A program made the translations under genes and the position numbers. This document shows, piece by piece, positions 26,339-34,706 of a DNA stretch of 64,000 bases. The notes under the pieces were generated by a model. It did not search any database. It saw only the letters and a program-made list of their open reading frames with translations, and was not told where the DNA came from. The DNA is taken from contig NZ_MDEC01000010.1 in the NCBI RefSeq assembly GCF_002939785.1, positions 72,220-136,219 on the forward strand. Direction: 5' to 3'. This stretch comes from Xanthomonas codiaei. GTDB taxonomy: Bacteria > Pseudomonadota > Gammaproteobacteria > Xanthomonadales > Xanthomonadaceae. How positions within the stretch are numbered: the first letter of the stretch is position 1; the number at the start of each line of letters is the position of its first letter.

Positions 26339-27094
26339 ATGTATCAGGTGGCCCTGGTCGATCTGGACGACACCTTGTTCTCGTCGCTGCGCAAGCAAAA
26401 AGACGCGCAGGCGCTGCAGCCGGCAGCGTTGTCGGTCGATGGTGGCGTGGTGAGCTATACCTCGCCGCGTCAGCGCGCGTTCGCGCAGTGGTTGCAGCGC
26501 GCCGACCTGGTGGTCCCGGTCACCGCGCGCACGCTCGACACCTTCGCGCGCGTGCTGCTGCCATTCGACGGACCGGCGATCGTGGCCCACGGTGCCACCA
26601 TCGTCGATGCGCAGCGGCAGGTCGATCCGGTGTGGGCGGCCACGGTGCACGCCCGCATGCAGACCGAGTTGCCGGCGTTACAGCAGCTGCAGCAGGCCTT
26701 GTCGGCGCAGTTCGGCGCCGCGCTGGAGGTCAGCATCGCCGGCGCACCGCAACAGCCGGCCTATCTGGTGGCGCGCGAGCCATCGCGCGACGAACAGGTG
26801 GTGCGAAGGATTTCCGATGAGGTCATCGCGCCATGGGTGGCGCAGCATCCCGGCTATACCCATCACGTCAACGGCCGCAATCTGGCGGTGCTGCCGCCGT
26901 GCGTGGACAAGCGGCTGGCGGTGGCCTACCTGCTGGAATCGCTGCGGCGCCAGCATGGCGAGCTGTTCGTGGTCGGTGCCGGCGACAGCATCACCGACCT
27001 GCCGTTCCTGTCGCTGTGCGATGTGGCGATCCTGCCCACCGGCTCGCAGGCCTGGGCACAGCTGCGCACGCACGCGCACGAGCCCTGCGCATGA
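26339..27094 (+). CDS. HAD-superfamily hydrolase of the Ter module
   Basis: A 251-residue HAD phosphatase-type protein. Motif I is VDLDDTLFSS at residue 7 (nucleophile Asp, then DxT). Motif II is VVPVTARTLDTF near 60, and the late acidic motif GAGDSITDLPFLSLCD near 217 is intact. A C2-type cap lies between. It probably removes a phosphate from a phosphoribosylated intermediate made by the neighbouring PRTases. The ATG follows the PRTase stop with no gap, and its own stop overlaps the StiP start (ATGA), so translation is fully coupled. Specificity cannot be inferred. Confidence 0.9.
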   Translation: MYQVALVDLDDTLFSSLRKQKDAQALQPAALSVDGGVVSYTSPRQRAFAQWLQRADLVVPVTARTLDTFARVLLPFDGPAIVAHGATIVDAQRQVDPVWAATVHARMQTELPALQQLQQALSAQFGAALEVSIAGAPQQPAYLVAREPSRDEQVVRRISDEVIAPWVAQHPGYTHHVNGRNLAVLPPCVDKRLAVAYLLESLRRQHGELFVVGAGDSITDLPFLSLCDVAILPTGSQAWAQLRTHAHEPCA

Positions 27095-28188
27095 CCTTGG
27101 CCGGATTCTCGGGCAGTTATGCGCCCGGCGATGTGACCTTTCTGCTGACGCAGATCCAGGTCGCGCCGATGCAGGATCTGCAGGAAAAAGAGCGCCTGAT
27201 CCAGGCCGGCCACGCGCATTACTCGGAAATGCTGACGCCGGAGCAGGCGCCCGCCCCGGAGTACCTGGCCTTGTTCCGCAGCGCGGTGGCACGCCACATG
27301 CCCACGATGGCGCGCGATCTGCTGCAGTTGGCAGGCGTGCTGCGGCAGCGGCATGCGCGGCCGGTGCTGGTGTCGCTGGCACGTGCCGGCACCCCGGTCG
27401 GGGTGGCCTTGCGGCAGGTATTGGCCAGCCGCTGGGGCATGGACGTGCCGCATTATTCGATCTCGATCCTGCGTGGTCGCGGCATCGACACCGTGGCGCT
27501 GGCGCACCTGTGCGCGCAGTACGATCCGGCATCGCTGGTGTTCGTCGATGGCTGGACCGGCAAGGGCGCGATCACCGCCGAGCTGTGCGCCTCGGTTGCC
27601 GCGTTCAACGATGCGCAGGGCACCCAGGTCTCGCCGGATCTGTTCGTGCTGGTGGATCTGGCCGGCTGCAGCGCCGGGCATGGCTCAGTGGAGGACTACC
27701 TGATTCCGTCGGCCATCCTCAATGCGACCGTCTCGGGTCTGGTCAGCCGCACCGTGCTCAATGCCAGCATCGCCTCCGACCAGTTCCACGGCTGTGTGTT
27801 CTACCAGGACCTGCGTACGGCCGACATGTCGCAATGGTTCGTGGCGCAATTGCGGCAGGCGGCCGCAGCGCTGCCCGCGCCCACGCATGCCGACCCGCAC
27901 GCCCAGCGCAGCCAGCGTGCCGCCGCCGCGCAGCGGTGCAGCGACAGCCTGCAGCAGTTGTGCGACGCATTCGCGGTGCGCGATACCCATTGCCTGAAAG
28001 TGGGCATCGGCGAGACCACCCGGGCGATGCTGCGCCGCGCGCCGCGTGCGCTGTGCCTGCAGCGGCCCGACGATGCCGATACCGCTCATCTGCGGTGGCT
28101 GGCGCAGACCCGCGGTATTGACGTACACATTCTCTCCAGCCTGCCATTGAAGGCAGCTGCGGTCATCAAGGATCTACGCCATGTCTGA
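27091..28188 (+). CDS. StiP-family protein: PRTase-like domain with PELOTA RNA-binding domain
   Basis: A 365-residue protein. Residues 1-290 are the StiP/PRTase_1 domain starting FSGSYAPGDVTFLLTQIQ, with LVSLARAGTPVGVALRQ near 90 and the PRPP-like loop LVFVDGWTGKGAIT near 149. Residues 305-365 match a PELOTA-type domain, with LCLQRPDDADTAHL and SSLPLKAAAVIKDL. Databases often call the family cysteine protease StiP; the loop here fits a phosphoribosyltransferase better. The PELOTA part suggests contact with RNA or a nucleotide-like product. It overlaps both neighbours (4 bases with HAD, 8 with the lyase). Confidence 0.88.
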   Translation: MTLAGFSGSYAPGDVTFLLTQIQVAPMQDLQEKERLIQAGHAHYSEMLTPEQAPAPEYLALFRSAVARHMPTMARDLLQLAGVLRQRHARPVLVSLARAGTPVGVALRQVLASRWGMDVPHYSISILRGRGIDTVALAHLCAQYDPASLVFVDGWTGKGAITAELCASVAAFNDAQGTQVSPDLFVLVDLAGCSAGHGSVEDYLIPSAILNATVSGLVSRTVLNASIASDQFHGCVFYQDLRTADMSQWFVAQLRQAAAALPAPTHADPHAQRSQRAAAAQRCSDSLQQLCDAFAVRDTHCLKVGIGETTRAMLRRAPRALCLQRPDDADTAHLRWLAQTRGIDVHILSSLPLKAAAVIKDLRHV

Positions 28189-29056
28189 CGCCTATCGGTT
28201 GGGTGCCTCGCTGTATGTGCCCGCGACCAACGACAATCTTTCCGAGGTCCTTTCCGGGCGCCAGTTCCCGCAGGCGCGCTCGCTGATCGCCTGCACCGAG
28301 GACGCGGTGTCTTCCACCGACCTGCCGCATGCGATGAGCCACATCCGGCGCACCCTGCCGACCCTGCCGCCGCGATCGCACGGCCCGCTGCGCTTCATCC
28401 GCCCGCGCAATGCCGAGGTGCTGGGGCAGCTGCTGGCCATGCACGACATCGACCGCGTGCACGGCTTCGTGCTGCCCAAGATCGATACCGACACGCTGGC
28501 CGCCTACGAGCGGCAGCTGGCCGACCACGACTTCTGCATCATGCCCACCCTGGAAACGCCGCAGGCGCTGGACCCGCTGGGCCAGCGCGAGATCCGCGCC
28601 TGCCTGCAGGGCAGCCCGCTGAGCTCGCGGGTGCTGGCGGTGCGTATCGGCGGCAACGACCTGCTGAGCATGCTGGCGATGAAGCGGGTGCGCGGCACCA
28701 CGATCTACGACACCCCGGTGGGCCTGGTCATCCAGCAACTGGTGCTGGCGTTCCGCCCGTACGGGTTCCAGCTCACCGCGCCGGTCTACGACTTCTTCGA
28801 CGACCCGCAGACCCTGCGGCGCGAGCTGGCCATCGACACCGCGATGGGGCTGGTGGGCAAGACCGCCATCCATCCGATGCAGATCCCGGTGATCGAAGAG
28901 GGGCTGCGGGTCAGCGACGAAGACCTGCGTGCCGCGCGCGAAGTGCTCGGCGCCACCACGGCGGTATTCAAGTCCAATGGCGGCATGGTCGAGAAGGCCG
29001 TCCACACGCGCTGGGCGCAGGCCATCATCGCCCGGCAGGCGATCGTGGCGCTCTGA
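28181..29056 (+). CDS. CitE/HpcH-like TIM-barrel C-C lyase of the Ter module
   Basis: A 291-residue TIM-barrel protein of the C-C bond lyase group associated with Ter operons. Landmarks are SLYVPATNDN at 10, CTEDAVSS near 38, FIRPRN near 71 (Arg for phosphate or CoA), FVLPKID near 93, MPTLETPQAL near 123, and VGKTAIHPMQIPVI near 226. These match the catalytic skeleton of citrate lyase beta and HpcH aldolases, including the metal-binding Glu. It probably cleaves or forms a C-C bond in the Ter metabolite precursor. It is the last gene of the five-gene unit, starting 8 bases inside the StiP gene. Confidence 0.9.
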   Translation: MSDAYRLGASLYVPATNDNLSEVLSGRQFPQARSLIACTEDAVSSTDLPHAMSHIRRTLPTLPPRSHGPLRFIRPRNAEVLGQLLAMHDIDRVHGFVLPKIDTDTLAAYERQLADHDFCIMPTLETPQALDPLGQREIRACLQGSPLSSRVLAVRIGGNDLLSMLAMKRVRGTTIYDTPVGLVIQQLVLAFRPYGFQLTAPVYDFFDDPQTLRRELAIDTAMGLVGKTAIHPMQIPVIEEGLRVSDEDLRAAREVLGATTAVFKSNGGMVEKAVHTRWAQAIIARQAIVAL

Positions 29057-29985
29057 GGGCAGCCGCTGGCTGAAGAGTCGCCGCTGGCGTTCTGGCCGGC
29101 GGTGGGATGGCCATGGCCGCGCGTCGGGGCGACAGGTGCCCGATCCTGGTCACGATTGCCGCTCGTGGGTGGCGCAAGGCGATCAGATCCACCTCATGGG
29201 TCGCCTGCCGCGTGGGCACGACGATGCGCCCCGCCTGACGGCGTGCCGCCGGCCCTGCCATGCGGGGATCTTTCCGGGCGTGTCGCCGGCTGGCACACAC
29301 CTGGGAGCACTGCTGGCCGGCTGGCGCTCCGCCTCTCCGCCTCGCGGCGCCGCATTGCGGAGCGCGCGTGCCGTAGAGACGCCGCAAGTGCGCCGCCTGG
29401 CGAGCGGATGCCGAAAAGCAGGTGCGTGCCCAGCAGCAAAAAGCGTGATCGATACCACTGTTGCCGTGGACGCGAGGTGAGCGCGTCATCGGGTTGGGGA
29501 GCCTCCCGACTTGACCTGCGCAGTCGGATTCGTCCCGCGACCGGCGCGTACGACCGCTCGTCCGAGCAGCCCTTTGTGGCGCAAGGCCTGCAGCCGTTCT
29601 GGCACATTTGGTGTTGACCCCCCGGTGACACCCCACTATCTTGGGGTTCGGTGGTGACCGCCCCCAAGCGGCACACAACGGACGTGGGGAAATGCGCAAA
29701 CCCTTGCCTTGCCCACGGCATCGTCTCTTCAGGACCTGAACGCGCAGCGGCATGCCGCGAGCGTGGCCAGGCGGACGATGGCAGCGTGTCCCCACCGACC
29801 ACCGCGCGACAGCACACCGCGTGGTGGCGGCCGTGGTGTTTTCCGAAAAGATCGGTAGGTGATGTCGATGCCGCCGCAGGCCATGGCCTGCGTGTCTGGC
29901 GTCCTGTCCCACCAGCCTTGTCGGCAGGCGCTCACGGCCGAAACCCGTCCCCGAGCGGGTTCGTGTGCCTACGCATGGAGGACGC
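29057..29985. other. Long intergenic region carrying the nrdA promoter
   Basis: About 930 bases without a convincing gene. The first 540 show no structure I can interpret. From 29601 there is a promoter with a candidate NrdR box, then about 340 bases of leader before nrdA. Open frames in the leader have no coding support. Confidence 0.5.
29614..29646 (+). promoter_or_regulatory. Candidate nrdA promoter overlapped by an NrdR box
   Basis: TTGACC (29614-29619), a 17-base spacer and TATCTT (29637-29642) form a plausible sigma-70 promoter. The -10 lies within CCCCACTATCTTGGGG (29631-29646), which resembles the NrdR box core (ACACnATATnTTGnGn). A weaker similar half site, GCACATTTGGTGT, lies at 29602-29614, about 30 bases upstream, the usual helical spacing of paired NrdR boxes. 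Repression by NrdR-(d)ATP would block -10 binding. Confidence 0.55.
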
Positions 29986-32496
29986 ATGACCACCAACGAC
30001 ACCCTTTCCGCGATCGCCGCAGGTACCGCAACACCGACCAGCGTTCCGAGCAGCGCTCCCGCCAGTGTGGTTGCGCCCGCCTGCGGTGCGCCGGAAATGA
30101 CCGACCCGTCGGATATCGTGCCGCCTCCCCGCCAAGCCATTGCAATGCACGCACAGACCATCGAAGAACAAAACGTCTCCACCTGGATCACCAAGGAAGC
30201 GGGCAACCGCAGGATTCCGTTCGAGCCGCAGCGCCTGGAGCGCGCCATCGACCAGATCCATGCCGAATTCCCGCAGCTGGACGTGGCCGACTACAAGCGC
30301 TCGGTGTTCGGGTTCGTCGAGCGCAAGGACAGCGTCAACGCCGACGACCTGGTCGACCACCTGATCCGCGAGGCCGAGGCCCGCGTCGATCTGACCACCC
30401 CGGAGTGGGAGCGCTTCGCTGCGCGCCTGTACCTGCGCCGCCTGTACAAGCGTGCCAGCCGCAACCGCTTCTACGACGCCAGCCAGAAGTACGGCTCGTT
30501 CGTGGGCCTGCAGGAGAGCCTGGCCGACCGCAATGTCTATTCCAACGACATCCTGCGCCGATATTCCAAGGACGAACTGATCGAAGCCGGCCAGATGATC
30601 GAGCCCGAGCGCGACAAGCTGTTCGCCTATAACGGCCTGTACCTGCTGGCCACCCGCTACCTGGCCACCGACAGCTCGCGCGGCGTGTTCGAACTGCCGC
30701 AGGAGCGCTGGCTGACGATTGCGCTGTACCTGATGCAGGACGAGATCGGCACCGGCAAGGGCAGCCGCGAGCGCCGCATGCAGCTGGTGGGCGAGGCCTA
30801 CTGGGCGCTGTCCAACCTGTACATGACCGTGGCCACCCCGACCCTGGCCAATGCCGGCAAGGTCGGCGGGCAGCTGTCGAGTTGCTTCATCGACACCGTC
30901 GACGACAGCCTGCAGGGCATCTACGACTCCAACACCGACGTGGCGCGCGTGTCCAAGCACGGCGGCGGCGTGGGCGCGTACCTGGGCTATGTGCGTTCGT
31001 CGGGCTCGGCGATCCGCGGCGTGTCCAATTCCTCCGGCGGCGTGGTGCCGTGGATCAAGCAGCTCAACAACACCGCCGTGTCGGTGGACCAGCTGGGCCA
31101 GCGCAAGGGCGCCATCGCCGTCTATCTGGACATCTTCCACCGCGACATCGAAGCGTTCCTTGATCTGCGCCTGAACAACGGCGACCAGCGCCTGCGCGCG
31201 CACGACGTGTTCACCTCGGTGTGCATCCCGGACCTGTTCATGGAAGCGGTCGAGCGTCGCGGCGACTGGTACCTGTTCGATCCGCACGAGGTGAAGCGGA
31301 TCAAGGGCTGGTACCTGCAGGACTTCTTTGATGAGAAGAAGGGCGACGCCAACGGCAGCTTCCGTCGCAAGTACGAGGAAGTCGTCGCCGACGAGCGCAT
31401 CACGCGCAAGACCGTCAAGGCGATCGAGATCTTCAAGCGCATCATGGTCAGCCAGCTGGAGACCGGCAATCCGTTCATGTTCTATCGCGATGAGGTCAAT
31501 CGCAAGAACCCGAACAAGCACGAGGGCATGGTCTATTCGTCCAACCTGTGCACCGAGATCCTGCAGAACATGAGCCCCACGCGGATGATGCAGGAGATCA
31601 TCAGCGGCAATCAGATCGTCACTACCAAGAAGGCCGGCGATTTCGTGGTGTGCAATCTGTCCTCGATCAACCTGGGTCGTGCGATCACCGTGCAGGCCGA
31701 CCAGGCCGATCTGCTGGGCGCCGACGTGCTGGAGCGCTTGATCCCGATCCAGGTGCGCATGCTCGACAACGTGATCGATCTGAACCAGCTTCCCGTGCCG
31801 CAGGCCACCATCACCAACCAGAAGTACCGCGCGATTGGTCTTGGCACCTTCGGTTGGCATCACCTGCTGGCGCAGAAGAGCATCCACTGGAATGCCAAGG
31901 AAGCGGAGGACTACAGCGACGAGCTGTACGAGCGCATCAACTACCTGACCATCCAGGCGAGCATGGAGCTGGCCAAGGAAAAGGGCACCTACAGCGTGTT
32001 CCGCGGCAGCGACTGGCACAACGGCGAGTACTTCCGTGCGCGCGACTACAACAGCCCGCAGTGGCTGGAGCTGTCGGCGCAGGTGGCGGTCAACGGCGTG
32101 CGCAATGCCTGGATGCTGGCGGTGGCGCCGAACATGAGTACCGCGCAAATCGCCGGGTCCACCGCCTCGATCGACCCGATCTACAGCGCGTTCTACTACG
32201 AAGAGAAGAAGGACTTCCGTCGCCCGGTCGCCGCGCCCGGTCTGTCGCTGGAGACCTGGCCGTACTACGAAAAGGGCGCCTACAAGGTCGACCAGTTCGC
32301 CAGCGTGCGCCAGAACGCGCGTCGCCAGCGTCACGTGGACCAGTCGATCAGCTTCAACTTCTACGTGCCCAGCACCATCCGTGCGAGCACGTTGCTGGAC
32401 CTGCACATGACCGCCTGGCGCGAAGGTTTGAAGACCACGTATTACGTGCGTTCCAACGATATCGATATCAGTGAGTGCGAGTGGTGTTCGAGCTAA
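29986..32496 (+). CDS. nrdA: Ribonucleoside-diphosphate reductase, alpha subunit (class Ia)
   Basis: This subunit reduces ribonucleoside diphosphates to deoxyribonucleotides. It has 836 residues from ATG 29986 (GGAGG 4 bases upstream). After a 60-residue Ala/Pro/Thr-rich start there is an ATP-cone (residues 65-150, ITKEAGNRRIPFEPQRLERA). The barrel follows, with QLSSCFIDTVDDS (redox Cys near 297), NLCTEILQNMSP (thiyl-radical Cys near 521) and the finger-loop region. The C-terminus ends ECEWCSS, the swinging CxxC that passes electrons from thioredoxin. Likely allosteric activity control is through the ATP-cone. nrdB follows after 179 bases containing three hairpins. Confidence 0.95.
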   Translation: MTTNDTLSAIAAGTATPTSVPSSAPASVVAPACGAPEMTDPSDIVPPPRQAIAMHAQTIEEQNVSTWITKEAGNRRIPFEPQRLERAIDQIHAEFPQLDVADYKRSVFGFVERKDSVNADDLVDHLIREAEARVDLTTPEWERFAARLYLRRLYKRASRNRFYDASQKYGSFVGLQESLADRNVYSNDILRRYSKDELIEAGQMIEPERDKLFAYNGLYLLATRYLATDSSRGVFELPQERWLTIALYLMQDEIGTGKGSRERRMQLVGEAYWALSNLYMTVATPTLANAGKVGGQLSSCFIDTVDDSLQGIYDSNTDVARVSKHGGGVGAYLGYVRSSGSAIRGVSNSSGGVVPWIKQLNNTAVSVDQLGQRKGAIAVYLDIFHRDIEAFLDLRLNNGDQRLRAHDVFTSVCIPDLFMEAVERRGDWYLFDPHEVKRIKGWYLQDFFDEKKGDANGSFRRKYEEVVADERITRKTVKAIEIFKRIMVSQLETGNPFMFYRDEVNRKNPNKHEGMVYSSNLCTEILQNMSPTRMMQEIISGNQIVTTKKAGDFVVCNLSSINLGRAITVQADQADLLGADVLERLIPIQVRMLDNVIDLNQLPVPQATITNQKYRAIGLGTFGWHHLLAQKSIHWNAKEAEDYSDELYERINYLTIQASMELAKEKGTYSVFRGSDWHNGEYFRARDYNSPQWLELSAQVAVNGVRNAWMLAVAPNMSTAQIAGSTASIDPIYSAFYYEEKKDFRRPVAAPGLSLETWPYYEKGAYKVDQFASVRQNARRQRHVDQSISFNFYVPSTIRASTLLDLHMTAWREGLKTTYYVRSNDIDISECEWCSS

Positions 32497-32517
32497 AGCG
32501 CATTCGCGCTTTCGCTC

Positions 32518-32601
32518 CCCACGGTTCGCGTTGCGAACCGTGGGCCCCGGCTCATTAGCATCCACACCCCGCGCCTTCGGCGCGCCCCCTGACTCAGGGG
32601 G
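32518..32601 (+). repeat. Three consecutive hairpins between nrdA and nrdB
   Basis: Hairpin 1: CCCACGGTTCGC (32518-32529) with GCGAACCGTGGG (32533-32544). Hairpin 2: GCGCC/GGCGC around TTC (32571-32583). Hairpin 3: CCCCCTGA with TCAGGGGG (32585-32601), followed by CTTTCC. All stems are perfect. The cassette resembles an intergenic repeat of xanthomonads and could attenuate transcription or process the nrdAB message. Confidence 0.65.
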
Positions 32602-32675
32602 CTTTCCTCCAGAATGATTGCTGCCGTCGTCCCCGCTGTAAGCGCGCGCGACGCCTGAAATACGAGTAGAAACCC

Positions 32676-33719
32676 ATGTCCGCAACACCGCTCGACCGCA
32701 TCAAGATCCTTGAGCCGCGCAACCCGAACCGTTCGACCGGCATCATCAACGGTCAGACCTCCGGCATCCTCAACTGGAACGATATCCCGTACCCGTCGTT
32801 CTACCGGGCCTACAAGGAGCTGTCGACCAACTTCTGGATCCCCGACGAGGTGGACATGAAGGGCGACGCGCGCCAGTACCACGAGCTGTCGGCGCGCGAG
32901 AAGAACGCCTACGATTCGATCATCGGTTTGCTGGCCACGCTGGACTCGCCGCAGACACGTTTCATCTACAACGTGGCCGAATACATCACCGACCCGGCCG
33001 CGCATGCCAATGCCGCCATCATCGGCCAGCAGGAAGTGATCCATAACGAGAGCTACAGCTACGTGCTGGCCTCGATCACCGGCCTGGCCGACCAGAACCG
33101 CGTGTTCGAGATCGCGCGCACCCACCCGACCATCATCAAGCGCAACGCGCCGATCATGGGCGCCTACGAAGACTTCATGCGCGAGAAGACGGCCGAAACG
33201 CTGATCCGCTCGCTGATCCAGTCCTCGATCCTGGAGGGCATCAACTTCTATTCCGGTTTTGCGTATTTCTACAATCTGGTGCGCCAGAACCGCATGACCG
33301 GTACCGGCAAGATCATCAGCTTCATCAACCGCGACGAGCTGGCGCACTCCAAGTTCATCAGCGAGCTGATTCGCGCCATCATCGGCGAGAACCAAGCGCT
33401 GCAGGGCGACGAGCTCACCGACTACGTGCACAAGGCCTTCGAACACGCGATCGACCTGGAAACCCAGTGGACCGCCGAAGTGCTGGACGGCATCGACGGC
33501 ATCGACGTGGACGAGATGATCCGCTACGTGAAGTACCGCGCCAACAAGATGGCCGGCATGCTCGGCATCGAGAAGCTGTACGAAGGCGCCAACGACAACG
33601 TGATGCCGTGGATCAAGGCCTACGCCGACAACTTCACCGAGACCAAGACCGATTTCTTCGAGATGCGCAATGCCTCGTACAAGAAGACCAATTCGGATAA
33701 TGGCTTCGACGATCTGTGA
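32676..33719 (+). CDS. nrdB: Ribonucleoside-diphosphate reductase, beta subunit (class Ia)
   Basis: This 347-residue ferritin-like subunit generates the tyrosyl radical used by NrdA. Diiron ligands are visible in SAREKNAYDSIIG (first Glu/Asp region) and QQEVIHNESYSYV near 117, where E-x2-H-x3-Y places the radical tyrosine, giving a classical class Ia/b centre. Later ligands lie in EGINFYSGFAYF near 188 and in RDELAHSKFI near 220. The C-terminal tail NSDNGFDDL is the docking peptide for NrdA. The gene start at ATG 32676 gives the usual N-terminus. A flavodoxin gene follows after 169 bases. Confidence 0.95.
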   Translation: MSATPLDRIKILEPRNPNRSTGIINGQTSGILNWNDIPYPSFYRAYKELSTNFWIPDEVDMKGDARQYHELSAREKNAYDSIIGLLATLDSPQTRFIYNVAEYITDPAAHANAAIIGQQEVIHNESYSYVLASITGLADQNRVFEIARTHPTIIKRNAPIMGAYEDFMREKTAETLIRSLIQSSILEGINFYSGFAYFYNLVRQNRMTGTGKIISFINRDELAHSKFISELIRAIIGENQALQGDELTDYVHKAFEHAIDLETQWTAEVLDGIDGIDVDEMIRYVKYRANKMAGMLGIEKLYEGANDNVMPWIKAYADNFTETKTDFFEMRNASYKKTNSDNGFDDL

Positions 33720-33721
33720 GT

Positions 33722-33880
33722 AGCCGGGAGTCGGGAGTCGGGATTCGTTGAAGCGCCGGGATTAGGCATTCGAGATTTGGGATTTGTCACAGCAGCACTG
33801 CGCTAAGACAACTCGATTAACGACTTTCAATGACGTACCAGTTGCCGCTTTCGCGTATCCCTAATCCCGACTCCCCAATC
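33722..33880. repeat. GGGAGTCGGGATT-type inverted repeat
   Basis: The left part contains repeated GGGAGTCGGGA and GGGATT units; the right part has CTAATCCCGACTCCCC in the opposite sense, so the transcript can fold. A related element lies near 57384-57475. Such units are frequent between xanthomonad genes. Here it separates nrdB from the flavodoxin gene. Confidence 0.55.
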
Positions 33881-33888
33881 TCCGCCAC

Positions 33889-34371
33889 ATGAACATCCTG
33901 CTCGCCCTGGCATCGTTGAGCGGCAACACGCGTGATGTGGCGCGCAGTGTCGCGCGCCAGTGCGAAGCGGCCGGGCATGTGGTGACCTGGGTGGAAACCG
34001 ACATGCAGCGGTTGGAACAGGTACCGCATGCGCCGGGGCAGTACCAGCTGGTGCTGCTCGGCAGCTGGACCGACAACGGCGGGCGTACGCCGGCAGAGAT
34101 GAAGCGTTTCATCGTCGAATTGGTCGACACGCTGGGCAAGCCGCCGCGCGTTGCCGTGTTCGGCACCGGGGAAACCCAGTGGGGCGAAGAGTATTTCTGC
34201 GGTGCGGTGCATCGTATGGCGCGCTTCTTCGACAGCCCGTTTCCCCGTTTGACCATCGAACAGATGCCCCACGGCCAGCGCGATGCGCAGGCCATCGCCG
34301 CCTGGATCGACACGGTCCTGGCCCAATGCAAGAACGATCCCAATGCAGACCATTACCGTCACGTCGCCTGA
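33889..34371 (+). CDS. Flavodoxin
   Basis: A 160-residue single-domain flavodoxin. The FMN phosphate loop is LASLSGNTRDVA at residue 7 (S-x-S-G-N-T). LLGSWTDNGGRTPAEM near 57 contributes aromatic stacking (Trp), and FGTGETQWGEEYFCGAV near 91 completes the FMN site. It transfers electrons one or two at a time in the cytosol. The position directly after nrdAB is where many gammaproteobacteria keep a ferredoxin (YfaE) that maintains the diiron-tyrosyl cofactor, so a similar role is plausible. The thioredoxin-like gene starts 29 bases before this stop. Confidence 0.9.
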   Translation: MNILLALASLSGNTRDVARSVARQCEAAGHVVTWVETDMQRLEQVPHAPGQYQLVLLGSWTDNGGRTPAEMKRFIVELVDTLGKPPRVAVFGTGETQWGEEYFCGAVHRMARFFDSPFPRLTIEQMPHGQRDAQAIAAWIDTVLAQCKNDPNADHYRHVA

Positions 34372-34669
34372 GCACTACACCCAGACCCTGGCTGCGCATC
34401 CGCGCGCGCTGGTGGACTTCTACAAGGACAACTGCCCAGGCTGCCGCATGCTCGACATGTCGCTGGACAAGTTCGCCAACAGCGAAGCTGCCAACGGCGT
34501 GGCCTTGTTGAAGGTCAAGCTGGAAGTTGTGGGCGAAGAGTTTTTCCGTGCGCTGGGCCTGCGGCAGACGCCGACCCTGGCGTTGTTCAAGGACGGCGCC
34601 GAAGTGACGCGTCTGCCGGGCTTCCAGTCGCCGGCGCAGGTCGAAGCGGCGGTCCGCAGCGGGCTGTGA
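34343..34669 (+). CDS. Thioredoxin-like protein
   Basis: A 108-residue thioredoxin fold. The active site DNCPGCRMLD is at residue 29-38, so the redox pair is CPGC, not the CGPC of TrxA. The cis-proline loop is RQTPTLALFKDG near 73. It starts at ATG 34343 inside the flavodoxin gene (29-base overlap), so both are made together. A natural role would be to reduce NrdA or another partner from the same locus. CPGC sites also occur in glutaredoxin-like and scaffold thioredoxins, so the direction of electron flow is open. Confidence 0.88.
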   Translation: MQTITVTSPEHYTQTLAAHPRALVDFYKDNCPGCRMLDMSLDKFANSEAANGVALLKVKLEVVGEEFFRALGLRQTPTLALFKDGAEVTRLPGFQSPAQVEAAVRSGL

Positions 34670-34706
34670 TGGACTCGGCCGCCGGCTCGACAGGCAACGG
34701 CCAGCG

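Noticed and set aside
29932..32688. A 900-codon open frame antisense to nrdA
   Set aside because: It mirrors the codon structure of nrdA in high-G+C DNA, encodes no known motif and has no ribosome-binding site.
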